A stretch of DNA of 64,000 bases from Halovivax asiaticus JCM 14624 (GCF_000337515.1 NZ_AOIQ01000016.1:20400-84399); one strand, 5' to 3'. Counted from the first letter of the stretch, positions 19,362 to 28,965 are shown. Notes: generated by a model not told the origin, from the sequence alone. Translations and numbers: made by a program.

Positions 19362-21098
19362 ATGCAGCCGCAGTCGGTTCGTGAGCGAGCCGGCGACCTC
19401 CCGACCGAGCCCGGCGTCTACCAGTTTCTCGACGGGGAGACGACGCTGTACGTCGGGAAGGCCGTCGACGTCCGGTCGCGGGTGCGTTCCTATGCCGATC
19501 CCCGGAGCGCACGGATCGCGCGGATGGTTCGCGAGGCCGGCGCGATCGACGTCGCCGTCACGGACACGGAGACGCAGGCGCTGTTGCTCGAAGCGAACCT
19601 CATCAAGCGCCACCAGCCGCGGTACAACGTCCGACTCAAGGACGACAAGTCCTACCCGATGGTCCAGCTGACGGCTCACGACGTGCCGCGGATCGAGATT
19701 ACGCGAGATCCCGACGAATCGGCGACCGTGTTCGGCCCGTACACCAAGAAGACGCGGGTCGAGACGGTCGTGAAGGCCTTGCGCGAGACCTACGGGATTC
19801 GCGGCTGTTCCGATCACAAGTACAGCGGCCGTGACCGGCCCTGCCTGGACTACGAGATGGGCCTGTGCACGGCGCCGTGTACCGGCGAGATCAGTGCGGA
19901 CGCATACAACGAGGACGTCGACCCGGTCCGCCGATTTCTGGAAGGTGAGACGGGCATCCTCGCCGATCCGCTCGAGTCGGGGATGCAGGAGGCGGCCGCG
20001 GCGAAGGACTTCGAGCGTGCAGCCAACCTGCGCGACCGCCTGGCCGCCGTCGAGCGCTTTCACGGCGAGGGCGGCGAGGCCGTCCAGGCCTACGACGACG
20101 CGAACACCGTCGACGTCCTCGGCGTCGCCATCGAGGGCGAGGAGGCGACCGTTGCCAGACTGCGTTCGGAGGGCGGCAAGCTCGTCGATCGGGACCGCTT
20201 CACTCTCGCAGCTCCCTACGGTGCGGACGAAGGTGTGCCGACCGTGATCGCCGCGTTCGTCGTCCAGCACTACGCCGAACGCGACCTGCCCGACGCCCTC
20301 CTGCTCCCCGAGCGCCACGACGACGAGGAGGTCGCCGCCTGGCTCGACGCTGAGGGCGTCGCCGTCCGGGTGCCCGGTGCCGGTCGCGAGGCGAAGCTGA
20401 TCGACCTCGCGCTCAAGAACGCCCGTCGAAACGTCGGCGGCCGAGACGAGTGCGGCATGCTCGCCGACGCGCTCGAGATCGACGCCGCGCGCCGGATCGA
20501 GGGCTTCGACGTGAGCCACGCACAGGGGAAATCGGCCGTCGGGAGCGACGTCACGTTCGTCGGCGGCAGCGCCGAGAAGGCCGACTACCGTCGCAAGAAG
20601 TTAGACGACGAGAACGACGACTACGCGAACATGCGCCGGTTGATCACCTGGCGGGCCACTCGCGCCGTCGAGGGTCGGGACGACCGCCCCGATCCTGACC
20701 TCCTCCTGATCGACGGCGGGAAGGGCCAGCTGGAGGCGGCCCGCGAGGCCCTGGAGGCGGAAGGCTGGGACGTCCCTGCGGTCGGTCTCGCGAAATCTGA
20801 AGAGCGCGTGATCACGCCGGACCGCGAGCACGCCTGGCCCAGCGACGCGCCGCACCTCCATCTCCTCCAGCGGGTGCGCGACGAGGCCCACCGCTTCGCC
20901 GTCCAGTATCACCAGACGATCCGCGACGACGTGCGGACGGTGCTGGACGACGTCCCCGGGATCGGCCCCGAGACGCGAAAACGCCTGCTCGGTCGGTTCG
21001 GCAGCGTCGAGAACGTGCGCGAGGCGAGTCTGGCTGACCTGACGAGCGTCGACGGCGTCGGCCAGAAGACCGCGGAGACGGTCAAGTCGCGGCTCTAA
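19362..21098 (+). CDS. uvrC: UvrABC nucleotide excision repair subunit C
   Basis: This 578-residue nuclease makes both incisions in bacterial-type nucleotide excision repair. In order: GIY-YIG domain ([17 protein letters not shown], about 18-34), a Cys-containing segment [21 protein letters not shown] (key Cys residues), UVR domain binding UvrB (about 205-240, [17 protein letters not shown]), RNase H-like endonuclease ([15 protein letters not shown] and later [12 protein letters not shown]), and tandem helix-hairpin-helix at the end ([17 protein letters not shown]). UvrB is about 8.5 kb away at 29622; uvrA is not in the window. Haloarchaeal uvr genes are considered bacterial in origin. Confidence 0.97.
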   Translation: MQPQSVRERAGDLPTEPGVYQFLDGETTLYVGKAVDVRSRVRSYADPRSARIARMVREAGAIDVAVTDTETQALLLEANLIKRHQPRYNVRLKDDKSYPMVQLTAHDVPRIEITRDPDESATVFGPYTKKTRVETVVKALRETYGIRGCSDHKYSGRDRPCLDYEMGLCTAPCTGEISADAYNEDVDPVRRFLEGETGILADPLESGMQEAAAAKDFERAANLRDRLAAVERFHGEGGEAVQAYDDANTVDVLGVAIEGEEATVARLRSEGGKLVDRDRFTLAAPYGADEGVPTVIAAFVVQHYAERDLPDALLLPERHDDEEVAAWLDAEGVAVRVPGAGREAKLIDLALKNARRNVGGRDECGMLADALEIDAARRIEGFDVSHAQGKSAVGSDVTFVGGSAEKADYRRKKLDDENDDYANMRRLITWRATRAVEGRDDRPDPDLLLIDGGKGQLEAAREALEAEGWDVPAVGLAKSEERVITPDREHAWPSDAPHLHLLQRVRDEAHRFAVQYHQTIRDDVRTVLDDVPGIGPETRKRLLGRFGSVENVREASLADLTSVDGVGQKTAETVKSRL

Positions 21099-21259
21099 CG
21101 GGCCCTGTCGTCTCTGTCCTTGTCGTGTCGTCTGTCCCTGTCGCGTCTGCCCTTCCACCTCTCTCCTGGATGGGCCCTGCTCCGGAGGGCTACTGACACT
21201 CGTTCACTCTCCCCGTCTCGTGACGGTTCGCTCATCCGCCTGGCCCGATCCTCGCTGTT

Positions 21260-22117
21260 TCAGATGTCCGTTGCCCGGAATCGCCACGCGGCGATCCCGG
21301 TCGACGCGACGATCCAGCCCACGAGGATCGCGCCTGCGACGGCCGGCTCCTCCCAGAGCTCGGGGTTCTCGGCTGCGCTCGCGATCGACGCGTCGGTGAG
21401 CGATGGGGAGATGCCAGCGAGCATGTTTGCAAAGGCCGTTATTGGGCTCGTCGCCGCCACGACTTCGACCCACGTCGCCGTCGTCTCGGGCCGCTCGAAC
21501 CCGTGGATGACGTACCGGATGACAGCCGGAAGCTGCGACCAACCGTCGAAGACGAAGACGACGTAGGCGCCGAAGGCCGTCACCGTCGCCAGCATCGTCG
21601 AGCGCGCGAGGGTGGAGATCGCGACCGCGATCGCGACGAAGGTGGTCGCGAGCAGCGAGAGGGCGACTGCGGCGGCGATCAGTCGTCCGGGGTCGACGGC
21701 GACGTCCGTCGCGAGCGCGACCGGGAGCGCCGCCAGCAGCGCGATCAGTGGAGCCGAGGCGATCACCGCACTCCGGCCGAGGAGCGTCCCCAGAACGACC
21801 GTTCGACGGGCGAACGGGAGGCCGAGCAGGACGGTCAGTGCCCCGGAACGACGCTTCTCCACGATGGTCGTGGCGACGAATCCGAGCGCGACGAGCGGTA
21901 CGAGCAGCACGAGTGGTGCGAACAGCGATGCAACCATCCCGACCGGCTCGCTGCGGACGCCCGCGCCCGTACCCTGACTCGCAGTATAGGTAATCACCAG
22001 TCCGACGAGTCCGAACAGTCCCCAGAGGGTGTGTACCTGGTGCTCCCGTCGTGCGTCGAGAGCGTCCTCGCGCGCGTACAGGAGCAATCGTCGCGGCGTC
22101 CCGACGAGTCGATTCAT
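21260..22117 (-). CDS. ABC-2 type exporter permease
   Basis: This 285-residue protein has six hydrophobic helices and the conserved ABC-2 loop IVEKRRSGALTVLLGLPFAR (about 85-104), with the same layout as the permease at 16270. Its start lies within the end of the ATPase gene (ATGA overlap at 22114-22117), so the two are co-translated. The transported compound is unknown. It is convergent with uvrC. Confidence 0.9.
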   Translation of the reverse strand: MNRLVGTPRRLLLYAREDALDARREHQVHTLWGLFGLVGLVITYTASQGTGAGVRSEPVGMVASLFAPLVLLVPLVALGFVATTIVEKRRSGALTVLLGLPFARRTVVLGTLLGRSAVIASAPLIALLAALPVALATDVAVDPGRLIAAAVALSLLATTFVAIAVAISTLARSTMLATVTAFGAYVVFVFDGWSQLPAVIRYVIHGFERPETTATWVEVVAATSPITAFANMLAGISPSLTDASIASAAENPELWEEPAVAGAILVGWIVASTGIAAWRFRATDI

Positions 22118-23214
22118 GCGACCCCCTCCGTGAACGCGGCGAACAGGTCTTCGAGGGGTGTTTCCTCGATTGCGACGTCCGTGACGGGAACGCAATCGTG
22201 TATCGTCGCGATCGCCGCGGCCTTGGCTCGCGCCTCGCAGGTGACGACGACTCTCGCAGGTTTCCCCGCGTCGCCGTCGGATCGTTCTGCACCATCGCCC
22301 CGTCCCGCGCCGTCGGTGGGTTCTGCCGAGTCGGTGCGCTGGGAACTGCTCGGCCGCTGCTCGTTTTCACCACCTGCCCGCTTACCCGCCGCGGCCGCGA
22401 CCCGTCCGGCCGACACGGTGTTGGCGGGGGATTCTACACGGACCGAAACGACGCCATCGACGGCCCGAACGCGCTCGACAGCCGTCTCGTCGTGATTCGC
22501 GACCTCGAGCGTCACCGTGGCGGTGCCGCCGGCGCGCTCGCGGAGGTTCTCGATGCTGTCGACCGTGACGATCTCGCCGCGATCGAGGATGGCGACGCGG
22601 TCGCAGACGGCCTCGACCTGCTCCAAAATGTGACTCGAGAAGAAGACGGTCGCGCCGCGGGCGTTCTCCTCGCGGATGATCTCGCGCATCTCGCGGGCGC
22701 CGTTGGGATCGAGCCCGGTCGTGGGTTCGTCGAGAATGAGCAGGTCCGGTTCGCCCGCCAGCGCCATCGCGAGGAGGAGCCGCTGGGTCATCCCTTTCGA
22801 GTACTGCGCGACCGGGTATTCCTCCGGACCCAGCATCCCGACGCGGCCCAGCAACTCGTCCGGATCGTCGTCGGCGCCTTTGGCTTCGATGGCGAACTCG
22901 ACGTGCTCGCGACCGGTACGCTCGCCGATGGGTCCGTGACCGTCCGGCAGGACCCCCGTCCGTTCTCTGACTCGCACGCTCTCCTCGGGGACGTCGTGAC
23001 CGAGGACGCGGACCGACCCGGCGGTCGGCGCGAGGTAATCGAGCAAAACATCGATCGTCGTCGACTTGCCGGCGCCGTTCGGGCCCAGAAAGCCGAAGAT
23101 TTCCCCGTCTTCGACGCGCAGGTCGACGTCGCGGAGGGCGGTCACACCGTTCGATTTGCGGAGTCCGCTGGCGCCGTACCGTTTCGTGACGCCGCGGAGT
23201 TCGATGGCGGCCAT
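22114..23214 (-). CDS. ABC-2 exporter ATP-binding protein with acidic insertion
   Basis: This 366-residue protein has Walker A GPNGAGKST, the signature YSKGMTQRL, Walker B LLILDEPTTGLDP and the switch His. It is closely similar to the ATPase at 17106 over the nucleotide-binding domain. It differs by a low-complexity insertion of about 45 residues (about 278-322, rich in Gly, Ser, Asp and Arg) inside the C-terminal accessory domain. The ATG at 23214 has a TATA box (TTTTATT) about 23-29 nt upstream, lying inside the palindrome at 23233-23254. Confidence 0.93.
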   Translation of the reverse strand: MAAIELRGVTKRYGASGLRKSNGVTALRDVDLRVEDGEIFGFLGPNGAGKSTTIDVLLDYLAPTAGSVRVLGHDVPEESVRVRERTGVLPDGHGPIGERTGREHVEFAIEAKGADDDPDELLGRVGMLGPEEYPVAQYSKGMTQRLLLAMALAGEPDLLILDEPTTGLDPNGAREMREIIREENARGATVFFSSHILEQVEAVCDRVAILDRGEIVTVDSIENLRERAGGTATVTLEVANHDETAVERVRAVDGVVSVRVESPANTVSAGRVAAAAGKRAGGENEQRPSSSQRTDSAEPTDGAGRGDGAERSDGDAGKPARVVVTCEARAKAAAIATIHDCVPVTDVAIEETPLEDLFAAFTEGVA

Positions 23215-23232
23215 ACTTCGGACGTTTCTTGA

Positions 23233-23254
23233 TGACAATAAAACCTTTTTGTCA
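23233..23254 (-). promoter_or_regulatory. Palindrome TGACAA-N10-TTGTCA over the ABC operon TATA box
   Basis: A perfect 6-bp inverted repeat with a 10-bp AT-rich spacer holds the TATA box of the 23214 gene. A repressor bound here would block TBP/TFB. The left half-site GTGACAA recurs before the paralogous operon (18071-18077). The regulator is unknown. Confidence 0.5.
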
Positions 23255-23455
23255 CAAGGGCTGCGCGTGCGACTAAGACGCAGGTCTCGAAGCACGAACG
23301 AGCCTGTCTGAACGGCGTTCGATCGAGAAGGAATTGCGAGACGGTGTGGGACGGCGGTGTGTCTCCGTTTTGTGGCCTGGTCGCGATTCGCCGACGTCGA
23401 GTCGCGGATCCGACGAGTGCATACCTCTTTGCCGATTCGGAACCTACGATCACAC

Positions 23456-23752
23456 GTGGCAAACGACGAGGACATCGACGACCTGTTAGACGAGCTCGAT
23501 ACGCACGGCGACCTGGATGCGGCGGAGCAAGTGCTGCGGCTCCGCACGGAGAGTCGACGGTACGACAAGCCGGTGACGATCGTCGAGGGATTCGACCTTC
23601 CCAAGGCGGAAATCGAGTCGCTCGCCTCCGACCTGAAGAGCGCGATGGGGACCGGCGGGACCGTGGACGAGGGCCGTATCGAACTTCAGGGCGACCATCG
23701 CGACCGGGTGCCGGACCTCCTTCGCGATCGGGGCTTTCAGGTCCAGGCGTAG
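23456..23752 (+). CDS. Translation initiation factor of the eIF1/SUI1 family
   Basis: This 98-residue protein. The SUI1 domain covers about residues 38-97: KPVTIVEGFDLPKAEIESL, then the diagnostic GTGGTVDEGRIELQGDHRDR (about 66-85) and a short C-terminal helix-strand. Archaeal aIF1 binds the 30S subunit near the P site and guards start-codon choice; bacterial relatives are YciH. The 35-residue N-terminus is acidic and helical. The start is the GTG at 23456; no ATG is available in a sensible position. It stands alone between two promoters. Confidence 0.9.
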   Translation: MANDEDIDDLLDELDTHGDLDAAEQVLRLRTESRRYDKPVTIVEGFDLPKAEIESLASDLKSAMGTGGTVDEGRIELQGDHRDRVPDLLRDRGFQVQA

Positions 23753-23854
23753 CGCCCCGTCGCTTTCTCCGGCGCCGTCTCGTCCAACTCCAGCTGAACC
23801 CGTGCAAATACGCTTGAGAGAACCATTTTATCCCTCGTCGGTGGAGCCGTTCCT

Positions 23855-24352
23855 ATGGGACAACGTACCATGGCCATCAGGCCGGCGGCGACGGCCGACC
23901 GCGAGGCGATTCGCGAGGTCGCCAGAGACACCTGGCACGACACCTACGACGAGCTCGATTCGGCGACGATCGACGAGACGATCGCGGACTGGTACGACGA
24001 CGAATCGTTTTCGGCGGCGCTCGAGAAGCCGGGAACCGCGGTTCTAGTGGCCGAATCCGGCGGCGAGCTCGTCGGCTTCACCCACGGTGTCGTCTCCGAG
24101 GACGAGGGCGACGTCCTCCGGATGTACGTCCACCCGGACCACCAGCGGGAGGGCATCGGGACGGCGCTACACGAGCGGCTTCGGTCGTCCCTCGAGGACT
24201 TCCACATGAATCGCATGCGGGCGATCGATCTCGCGTCGAACGAGGGTGGCCGGCGGTTCTACGAGCGCCTCGGCTTCGAGAAGAGCGGCGAGGGCGAGGT
24301 CGAGATGGGCGGCGAGATCCGAACAGAGGTCGTCTACACGCTAGAATTGTAG
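23855..24352 (+). CDS. GNAT family N-acetyltransferase
   Basis: This 165-residue protein has the acetyl-CoA site motif VHPDHQREGIGTALHERL (about 91-108) and the C-terminal GGRRFYERLGFEKSGEGEV. The substrate is unknown. A TATA box, TTTTATC at 23824-23831, lies about 24 nt before the ATG, supporting a leaderless start at 23855; an ATG five codons later is also possible. It is unrelated in detail to the GNAT at 175. Confidence 0.9.
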   Translation: MGQRTMAIRPAATADREAIREVARDTWHDTYDELDSATIDETIADWYDDESFSAALEKPGTAVLVAESGGELVGFTHGVVSEDEGDVLRMYVHPDHQREGIGTALHERLRSSLEDFHMNRMRAIDLASNEGGRRFYERLGFEKSGEGEVEMGGEIRTEVVYTLEL

Positions 24353-24390
24353 GGTCCGGTGGTGGGGCCTGTGGCGCCCCGTTTCTCCGC

Positions 24391-25527
24391 TCACTCGAAC
24401 GCGTACAGGGCCCCGTCGCTCGTCCCGACGAAGAGCGCGTCGTCGGCGACGGCTGGTCGCGTGCCGAACTCGCCGTCGAGCGGCCGTCGCCACAGCACTT
24501 CTCCCTGCTGGTAGTCGATGCTGACGAGGACAGCCTCGTCGCCGGCGAGATACACGCGGTCGTCGGCGACGACCGGACCCGAGTGCGGTCGCCCCTCGAG
24601 TTCGAGGATCCAGTCGGGCCCGTCGTCGTGGGATTTCGTGGCGAGGATGCCGCCCGTTCCGATCACGACGGACGTCCCGTCTGTCACGGCCGGCGTCCAG
24701 AGGATGTGTCCGGAGACGGACATTTCGCCGGCATAGACGCCCGAAGGCCGATACATCGACATCGTGAGCGACGGGGCGTAGATGGTCTGGTCTGCGACAA
24801 CCGGCGACTGCATTCGCGTTCCGTCCCGTCGCCAGACGGTGTCGCCAGATTCTCGGTCGAGGCGATGAATCCAGCCCTGCAGCATCGCGGTGTTCTCCAG
24901 GCCGACGTGGACGGCGTCGTCCGTCACGGCGGGGTAGTCGACGACCGGCGCGTCGACGGGAACGTCCCACTCGATTTCGCCGTCTGTCGCCTCGAGCGCG
25001 TAAACTCGGGGCGATTCCGTCGTCCCGACGTAAAGTTCGCCCCCGGCTGGCGTGGGTCCGGCGACGGGCCCCGATAGTTCGGTCGTCCACGCCTCACTCC
25101 CGTCCGTCCGGTCGAGCGCGACGATGTCACCTGTTTCCGTTCCGAAGACGAGGTTGCCGTCGACCACACACGGGCAGTGTGCCCGCGCGCCGTAGTCGTG
25201 CTCCGCCCACTCCTCGTCGCCAGACTTTGCGTCGAGCGCGTGGACGGAGCCCGACTCGGTGCAGACGTAGACGGTTCCGTCGACGACTGCGACCTGCTCG
25301 CCGACGCCACCGGGAAGGTCGACGCGCCACCGTTCGGTCGGCTCGTCGCTCGGGCCGCCCGCCTCGGTGTACCCGTGGTTCCGGGCCGTCCGCTGGAAGC
25401 TCGGCCAGTCCGTTGGGCCGATCGCCGGCCCCGTCTCCTCGGCTGCGAGGAAGTCGACGCACCCGGCCGTCGAGACGAGTGTCGACCCGGCGAGCAGCGC
25501 CGAAACCTCACGTCGCGATACGTTCAT
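24391..25527 (-). CDS. PQQ-type beta-propeller lipoprotein
   Basis: This 378-residue protein has a twin-arginine signal SRREVSALLAGSTLVSTAGC and a lipobox Cys at about residue 23, so it is probably Tat-exported and membrane-anchored outside the cell. The rest consists of about seven propeller blades with the PQQ/BamB-like pattern 'VVDGTVYVCTESGSVHALDA', repeated as VVDGNLVFGTETGDIVALD and VADDALFVGTSDGALYAFE. PQQ-like propellers in haloarchaea are usually structural or protein-binding, not dehydrogenases. No partner gene is adjacent. Confidence 0.9.
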   Translation of the reverse strand: MNVSRREVSALLAGSTLVSTAGCVDFLAAEETGPAIGPTDWPSFQRTARNHGYTEAGGPSDEPTERWRVDLPGGVGEQVAVVDGTVYVCTESGSVHALDAKSGDEEWAEHDYGARAHCPCVVDGNLVFGTETGDIVALDRTDGSEAWTTELSGPVAGPTPAGGELYVGTTESPRVYALEATDGEIEWDVPVDAPVVDYPAVTDDAVHVGLENTAMLQGWIHRLDRESGDTVWRRDGTRMQSPVVADQTIYAPSLTMSMYRPSGVYAGEMSVSGHILWTPAVTDGTSVVIGTGGILATKSHDDGPDWILELEGRPHSGPVVADDRVYLAGDEAVLVSIDYQQGEVLWRRPLDGEFGTRPAVADDALFVGTSDGALYAFE

Positions 25528-25695
25528 ACACTCTCTGCTACACTACAGTGAGTTATCGGTTCCGTTGCAGGTGCTAGTGGACAGAAACCGGTGCTGATGG
25601 ATAGAACGTGTCGCTCGCTCGATGTCTCGTCGGGGGTGACTCCGGCCGTTTTCCTAATTGTGGTGGTGTCCCGCTCGGTGTTCGACGCCGGCGAA

Positions 25696-25751
25696 AATCT
25701 GGCGAGTACCGCCTTGGATAACTGAAGTTAATATAACACTCACGCCAGATT
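25696..25751. promoter_or_regulatory. Inverted repeat flanking an AT-rich promoter before the cystathionine gamma-synthase-type gene
   Basis: AATCTGGCG (25696-25704) and CGCCAGATT (25743-25751) form a perfect 9-bp inverted repeat around a 38-bp segment. The segment contains the small palindrome GTTAATATAAC (about 25727-25737), a likely TATA box. It lies 49 nt upstream of the ATG at 25800, which fits an operator pair or a looping site. Confidence 0.45.
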
Positions 25752-25799
25752 ACTGAAATATGCACACGATTCATATCCGTGTGGCTGTGAGGCTATCGC

Positions 25800-27041
25800 A
25801 TGCACGAACCCGAGCGGTCGACCGCGTTCGACACTCGCGCCGTGACGGCGGGGGAGAAGGCGCTCGCCCACGAGGGTGGGTACGGCGATGCGGTGTCGCC
25901 AATCCACCTCGCCTCGACGTACGGTCTGGAGGCGCTGGATCCGTCGATGGGGCTCGACGACGTCGATCCCGACGCAGGACAGTACCTCTACGGACGCCTC
26001 TCGAATCCGACGCGGCGAGCATTGGAGAACCGACTCGCCTCGCTCGAAGGCGGCGAGCACGCGATGGCGTTCGCCTCCGGCACGGCCGCGATCGCGGCGG
26101 TGGGACTGTCGATTCTGGAGCCCGGCGACCGACTCGTCGCGTTCGAGGATCTCTACGCGGGCACGAAGCGGATGTTCACGGAACTGTTCGCCCGCCGATT
26201 CGATGTCGAGGTGACGTTCGTCGACGCGACGGACATAGACGCGGTCGACACGGCCGTCGACGAACGCACGAAACTCGTCTGGTTGGAGACGCCGACGAAC
26301 CCCCTGCTTCGTCTCTGTGATATCGAGGCAATTGCCGAGCTGGCACACGATCGCGATGCGCTGGTCGGCGTGGACAACACCTTCCTCAGCCCCTACTTCC
26401 AGCAACCGCTCGACCTCGGAGCCGACCTCGTCGCCCACAGCACGACGAAGTACATCAATGGTCACAGCGACTCGATCGGCGGCGCCGTGATCACGGACGA
26501 CGCGGCCCTCGCGGAGGAACTCGAACTCACCCAGCAGATCACCGCCGGCGGCGTACTCTCGCCGTTCGACAGCTACCTCACCCTCCGCGGTGTGAAGACC
26601 CTCCCGCTGCGTATGCGCCAGCACGAGTCGAACACGATGGCACTCGCCGAGTTTCTGGACGACCACCCCGCCGTCCGGGCTGTTCACTATCCCGGCCTCG
26701 AGTCCCATCCCCAGCACGAACTGGCGACCCGTCAGCAGTCGGGCTACGGCGGCGTCCTCTCGTTCGAACTGGCGGGCACGCAGGACGACGCGATCGCCTT
26801 CCTCGACGAACTGTCCGAGATCACCCTCGCGGTGAGCCTCGGCGGCGTGGAGTCGTTGATCGAACTCCCCGCGGCGATGACCCACGAACCACTCGACCCC
26901 GCACAGCGGGACGCCATCGGTATCACGGACACGCTCTGTCGCCTCTCCGTCGGCGTCGAGGATGTCGACGATCTTCGGGCCGACCTGGAGCGCGGACTGG
27001 AACGGATATCCGCGGTGGAGTCTGTTGCGGGCGGGGAGTGA
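25800..27041 (+). CDS. Cystathionine gamma-synthase/lyase-type PLP enzyme
   Basis: This 413-residue Cys/Met-metabolism PLP enzyme. The cofactor-binding Lys is in AHSTTKYINGHSDSIGG (about 214-230), with the preceding VDNTFLSPYFQQPLDLGAD. The PLP-contact motif YGRLSNPTRRALE and ASGTAAI are both present. It probably acts in transsulfuration or related methionine/cysteine metabolism; the exact reaction (gamma-synthase, gamma-lyase or O-acylhomoserine sulfhydrylase) cannot be told. It is a single gene, with a possible operator upstream at 25696-25751. Confidence 0.93.
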   Translation: MHEPERSTAFDTRAVTAGEKALAHEGGYGDAVSPIHLASTYGLEALDPSMGLDDVDPDAGQYLYGRLSNPTRRALENRLASLEGGEHAMAFASGTAAIAAVGLSILEPGDRLVAFEDLYAGTKRMFTELFARRFDVEVTFVDATDIDAVDTAVDERTKLVWLETPTNPLLRLCDIEAIAELAHDRDALVGVDNTFLSPYFQQPLDLGADLVAHSTTKYINGHSDSIGGAVITDDAALAEELELTQQITAGGVLSPFDSYLTLRGVKTLPLRMRQHESNTMALAEFLDDHPAVRAVHYPGLESHPQHELATRQQSGYGGVLSFELAGTQDDAIAFLDELSEITLAVSLGGVESLIELPAAMTHEPLDPAQRDAIGITDTLCRLSVGVEDVDDLRADLERGLERISAVESVAGGE

Positions 27042-27229
27042 CGGCCATCGCCCCACCTGAGACCCGGGGCGGCCGAGATCGGGACTCGTCGTTCTGAAGC
27101 GAATTCTGAACGAACTCGTCGTCCCATGGGGCTACGGTTGTGCGAATCCGTTTTCAGCGTCCTCGTCGCCGAGCACCGCGGCCGAAACTTCCTCGCCGAA
27201 AGCTATTTACCACCATCTACTAAAGATAG

Positions 27230-27247
27230 GATTAGATGCGTCTAATC
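27230..27247 (+). promoter_or_regulatory. Palindromic operator GATTAGATGCGTCTAATC
   Basis: A perfect 7-bp inverted repeat with a 4-bp spacer lies between a TATA-like TATTTAC (27204-27210) and the GTG at 27267. The TTAG-N6-CTAA core resembles sites of DtxR/MntR-type metalloregulators. This suits control of a metal transporter, but the regulator is not identified. Confidence 0.6.
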
Positions 27248-27266
27248 TATCCGCGCCACTCGCGAG

Positions 27267-28505
27267 GTGACCGGCGTGGCTGATCCGCTCTCGATTCTGC
27301 TCGCGTCGCTGCGGGACGGCTACGTCCAGGTGAGCGTCTTCGTCGCGGTGACGGTGCTCGCGTTCGGACTCGTCCAGTATCGAACCGACGGCGCACTGCT
27401 CCGCGCCATCGAGGACAACGAGCGCCTCCAGCCGCTCATCGGCGGCCTCCTTGGCCTCACGCCCGGTTGCGGTGGAGCGATCGTCGTCATGCCGCTGTAC
27501 GTCCGTGGGTCGGTCAGCTTCGGCACCGTCGTGGCCACGCTGGGTGCGACGGCCGGCGACTCCGCGTTCGTCATCCTCGCGCTAGCTCCAGAGGCTGCCC
27601 TCTACGCCTACGCCATCGCGCTCGTCGCCTCGGTGGCGACGGGATATCTCGTCGACACCGCGGGCCTCGGTGTCACACGCGTCGACGCGGCAGTCTCGCG
27701 CCTCTCCCCCGGGACGACCGCCACCGACGGCGGCACCGTCGTGAACAATCGGATCGGGCCGAACCCAACCCACGACTATCCGTCCGGATCGCCGACGCAC
27801 TCCCACGAGGCCGGCCCCGACCGAACGTCGCGGATTCTTACGCCGCTGTCGCACGCCGCGCACGTCGCCTGGTGGGTCGCGGCCGTCGGCGGCCTCGTCC
27901 TCGGCACGATCTACCTCCTGCGCGGCGGCCCCGAAATTGCGCTGTCGGTCGGCGTCGACTTCGCCGGCGCGTTCACCGTCTTCGGTCTCACCGGTGGCGT
28001 CCTCTCGCTGTACCTCTACGCGATCGGACGTCACTACGTCGGTGAGGGCGAGATCGCCCGCGCACGCGACTCGTTCGGCTCCGTCTACGACACGCTGACC
28101 CACGCGGCGATGGAGACGAGCTTCGTCACTGTCTGGGTGATCGTCGCGCTGGCCGGGTACGAGTACGTGGTGGTCCTCTCCGGGCTGGACGTGGCTGCGG
28201 TCGCCGCGACGGCGGGTGTGCTCGCCCCGATCGGCGGCGTCGCGGTCGGGTTGATCCCCGGCTGCGGCCCGCAGATCCTGCTCGCCAGCGTCTACGCCGA
28301 AGGTGCGCTGCCCTTCTCCGCTCTCGCGGCCAACGCCATCGCCCAGGACGGCGATGCGCTGTTCCCGCTGCTGGCGATCGACCCGAAGGCCGCCGTCGTG
28401 GCGACGATCTACAACGCGCTTCCGGCGCTCGTCGTCGGCGTGGCGCTGTTCTTCCTCTGGGAACCCGTCTTCGGCATGCCCGAGTTCGGCTTCGGCGTTG
28501 CGTGA
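27267..28505 (+). CDS. Putative manganese/heavy-metal exporter (ArsP_2/DUF2899 family)
   Basis: This 412-residue membrane protein has about ten helices in two related halves. Each half carries the family's metal-site motif: GLTPGCGGAIVVMPLYVRG (about 64-82) and GLIPGCGPQILLASVYAEG (about 328-346). Both are followed by an Asp/Ser-rich helix (GATAGDSAFVIL; NAIAQDGDALFPL). A His-rich cytoplasmic loop (about 150-190, HDYPSGSPTHSHE) may bind metal. The start is GTG at 27267. The upstream palindrome suggests control by a metalloregulator. Confidence 0.85.
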   Translation: MTGVADPLSILLASLRDGYVQVSVFVAVTVLAFGLVQYRTDGALLRAIEDNERLQPLIGGLLGLTPGCGGAIVVMPLYVRGSVSFGTVVATLGATAGDSAFVILALAPEAALYAYAIALVASVATGYLVDTAGLGVTRVDAAVSRLSPGTTATDGGTVVNNRIGPNPTHDYPSGSPTHSHEAGPDRTSRILTPLSHAAHVAWWVAAVGGLVLGTIYLLRGGPEIALSVGVDFAGAFTVFGLTGGVLSLYLYAIGRHYVGEGEIARARDSFGSVYDTLTHAAMETSFVTVWVIVALAGYEYVVVLSGLDVAAVAATAGVLAPIGGVAVGLIPGCGPQILLASVYAEGALPFSALAANAIAQDGDALFPLLAIDPKAAVVATIYNALPALVVGVALFFLWEPVFGMPEFGFGVA

Positions 28506-28530
28506 CGGTTTTCCTCGAACTGAACCGACG

Positions 28531-28965
28531 TCAGTTTGGATCGTAGGGATTCGTCGCCATGTCGAGTCGGTACACGTCCTCGGCGACATCGAAGTCGTCG
28601 TCGAACGCGTAGAGGTAGCCGAGCCCTTCGGTTTGCATGTACGCGACGAGACAGGCATCGACGAAGGAGAGGGGTTCGTGTCGTCGGAACAGTGCTTTAC
28701 CCGTCGCGAGGGCGTCGGTGCTGAGCGAGCCGATGTGGAAGCGGGCGTTTTCTTCGATGCGATCGAGGAGATCGACGGCGGCCTCGTGACCGACGTGTGT
28801 CACGAGACCGGTGAGCGTCTCTGCAAGCACGTAGTCGATAACGACCGCCTCCGGCAGCGAGCCATCGTCGATGCCCGCGAGTATCGGGAGTCCAGCTTCG
28901 TGGGCGCCGTCCTGCCGATAGGCCGCTGCGAAGAGAACCGACGTATCGACGAGTGCACGGGGCAT
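28531..28965 (-). CDS. vapC: PIN domain toxin (VapC family)
   Basis: This 144-residue PIN ribonuclease. The acidic active-site residues are Asp7 (ALVDTSVLF), a Glu in YVLAETLTGL (about 49), and Asp in SFVDACLVA and FDDDFDV near the end. VapC toxins cut RNA, often tRNA, when freed from VapB. The gene abuts vapB with no gap (vapB stop 28966-28968, ATG 28965). Confidence 0.92.
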   Translation of the reverse strand: MPRALVDTSVLFAAAYRQDGAHEAGLPILAGIDDGSLPEAVVIDYVLAETLTGLVTHVGHEAAVDLLDRIEENARFHIGSLSTDALATGKALFRRHEPLSFVDACLVAYMQTEGLGYLYAFDDDFDVAEDVYRLDMATNPYDPN

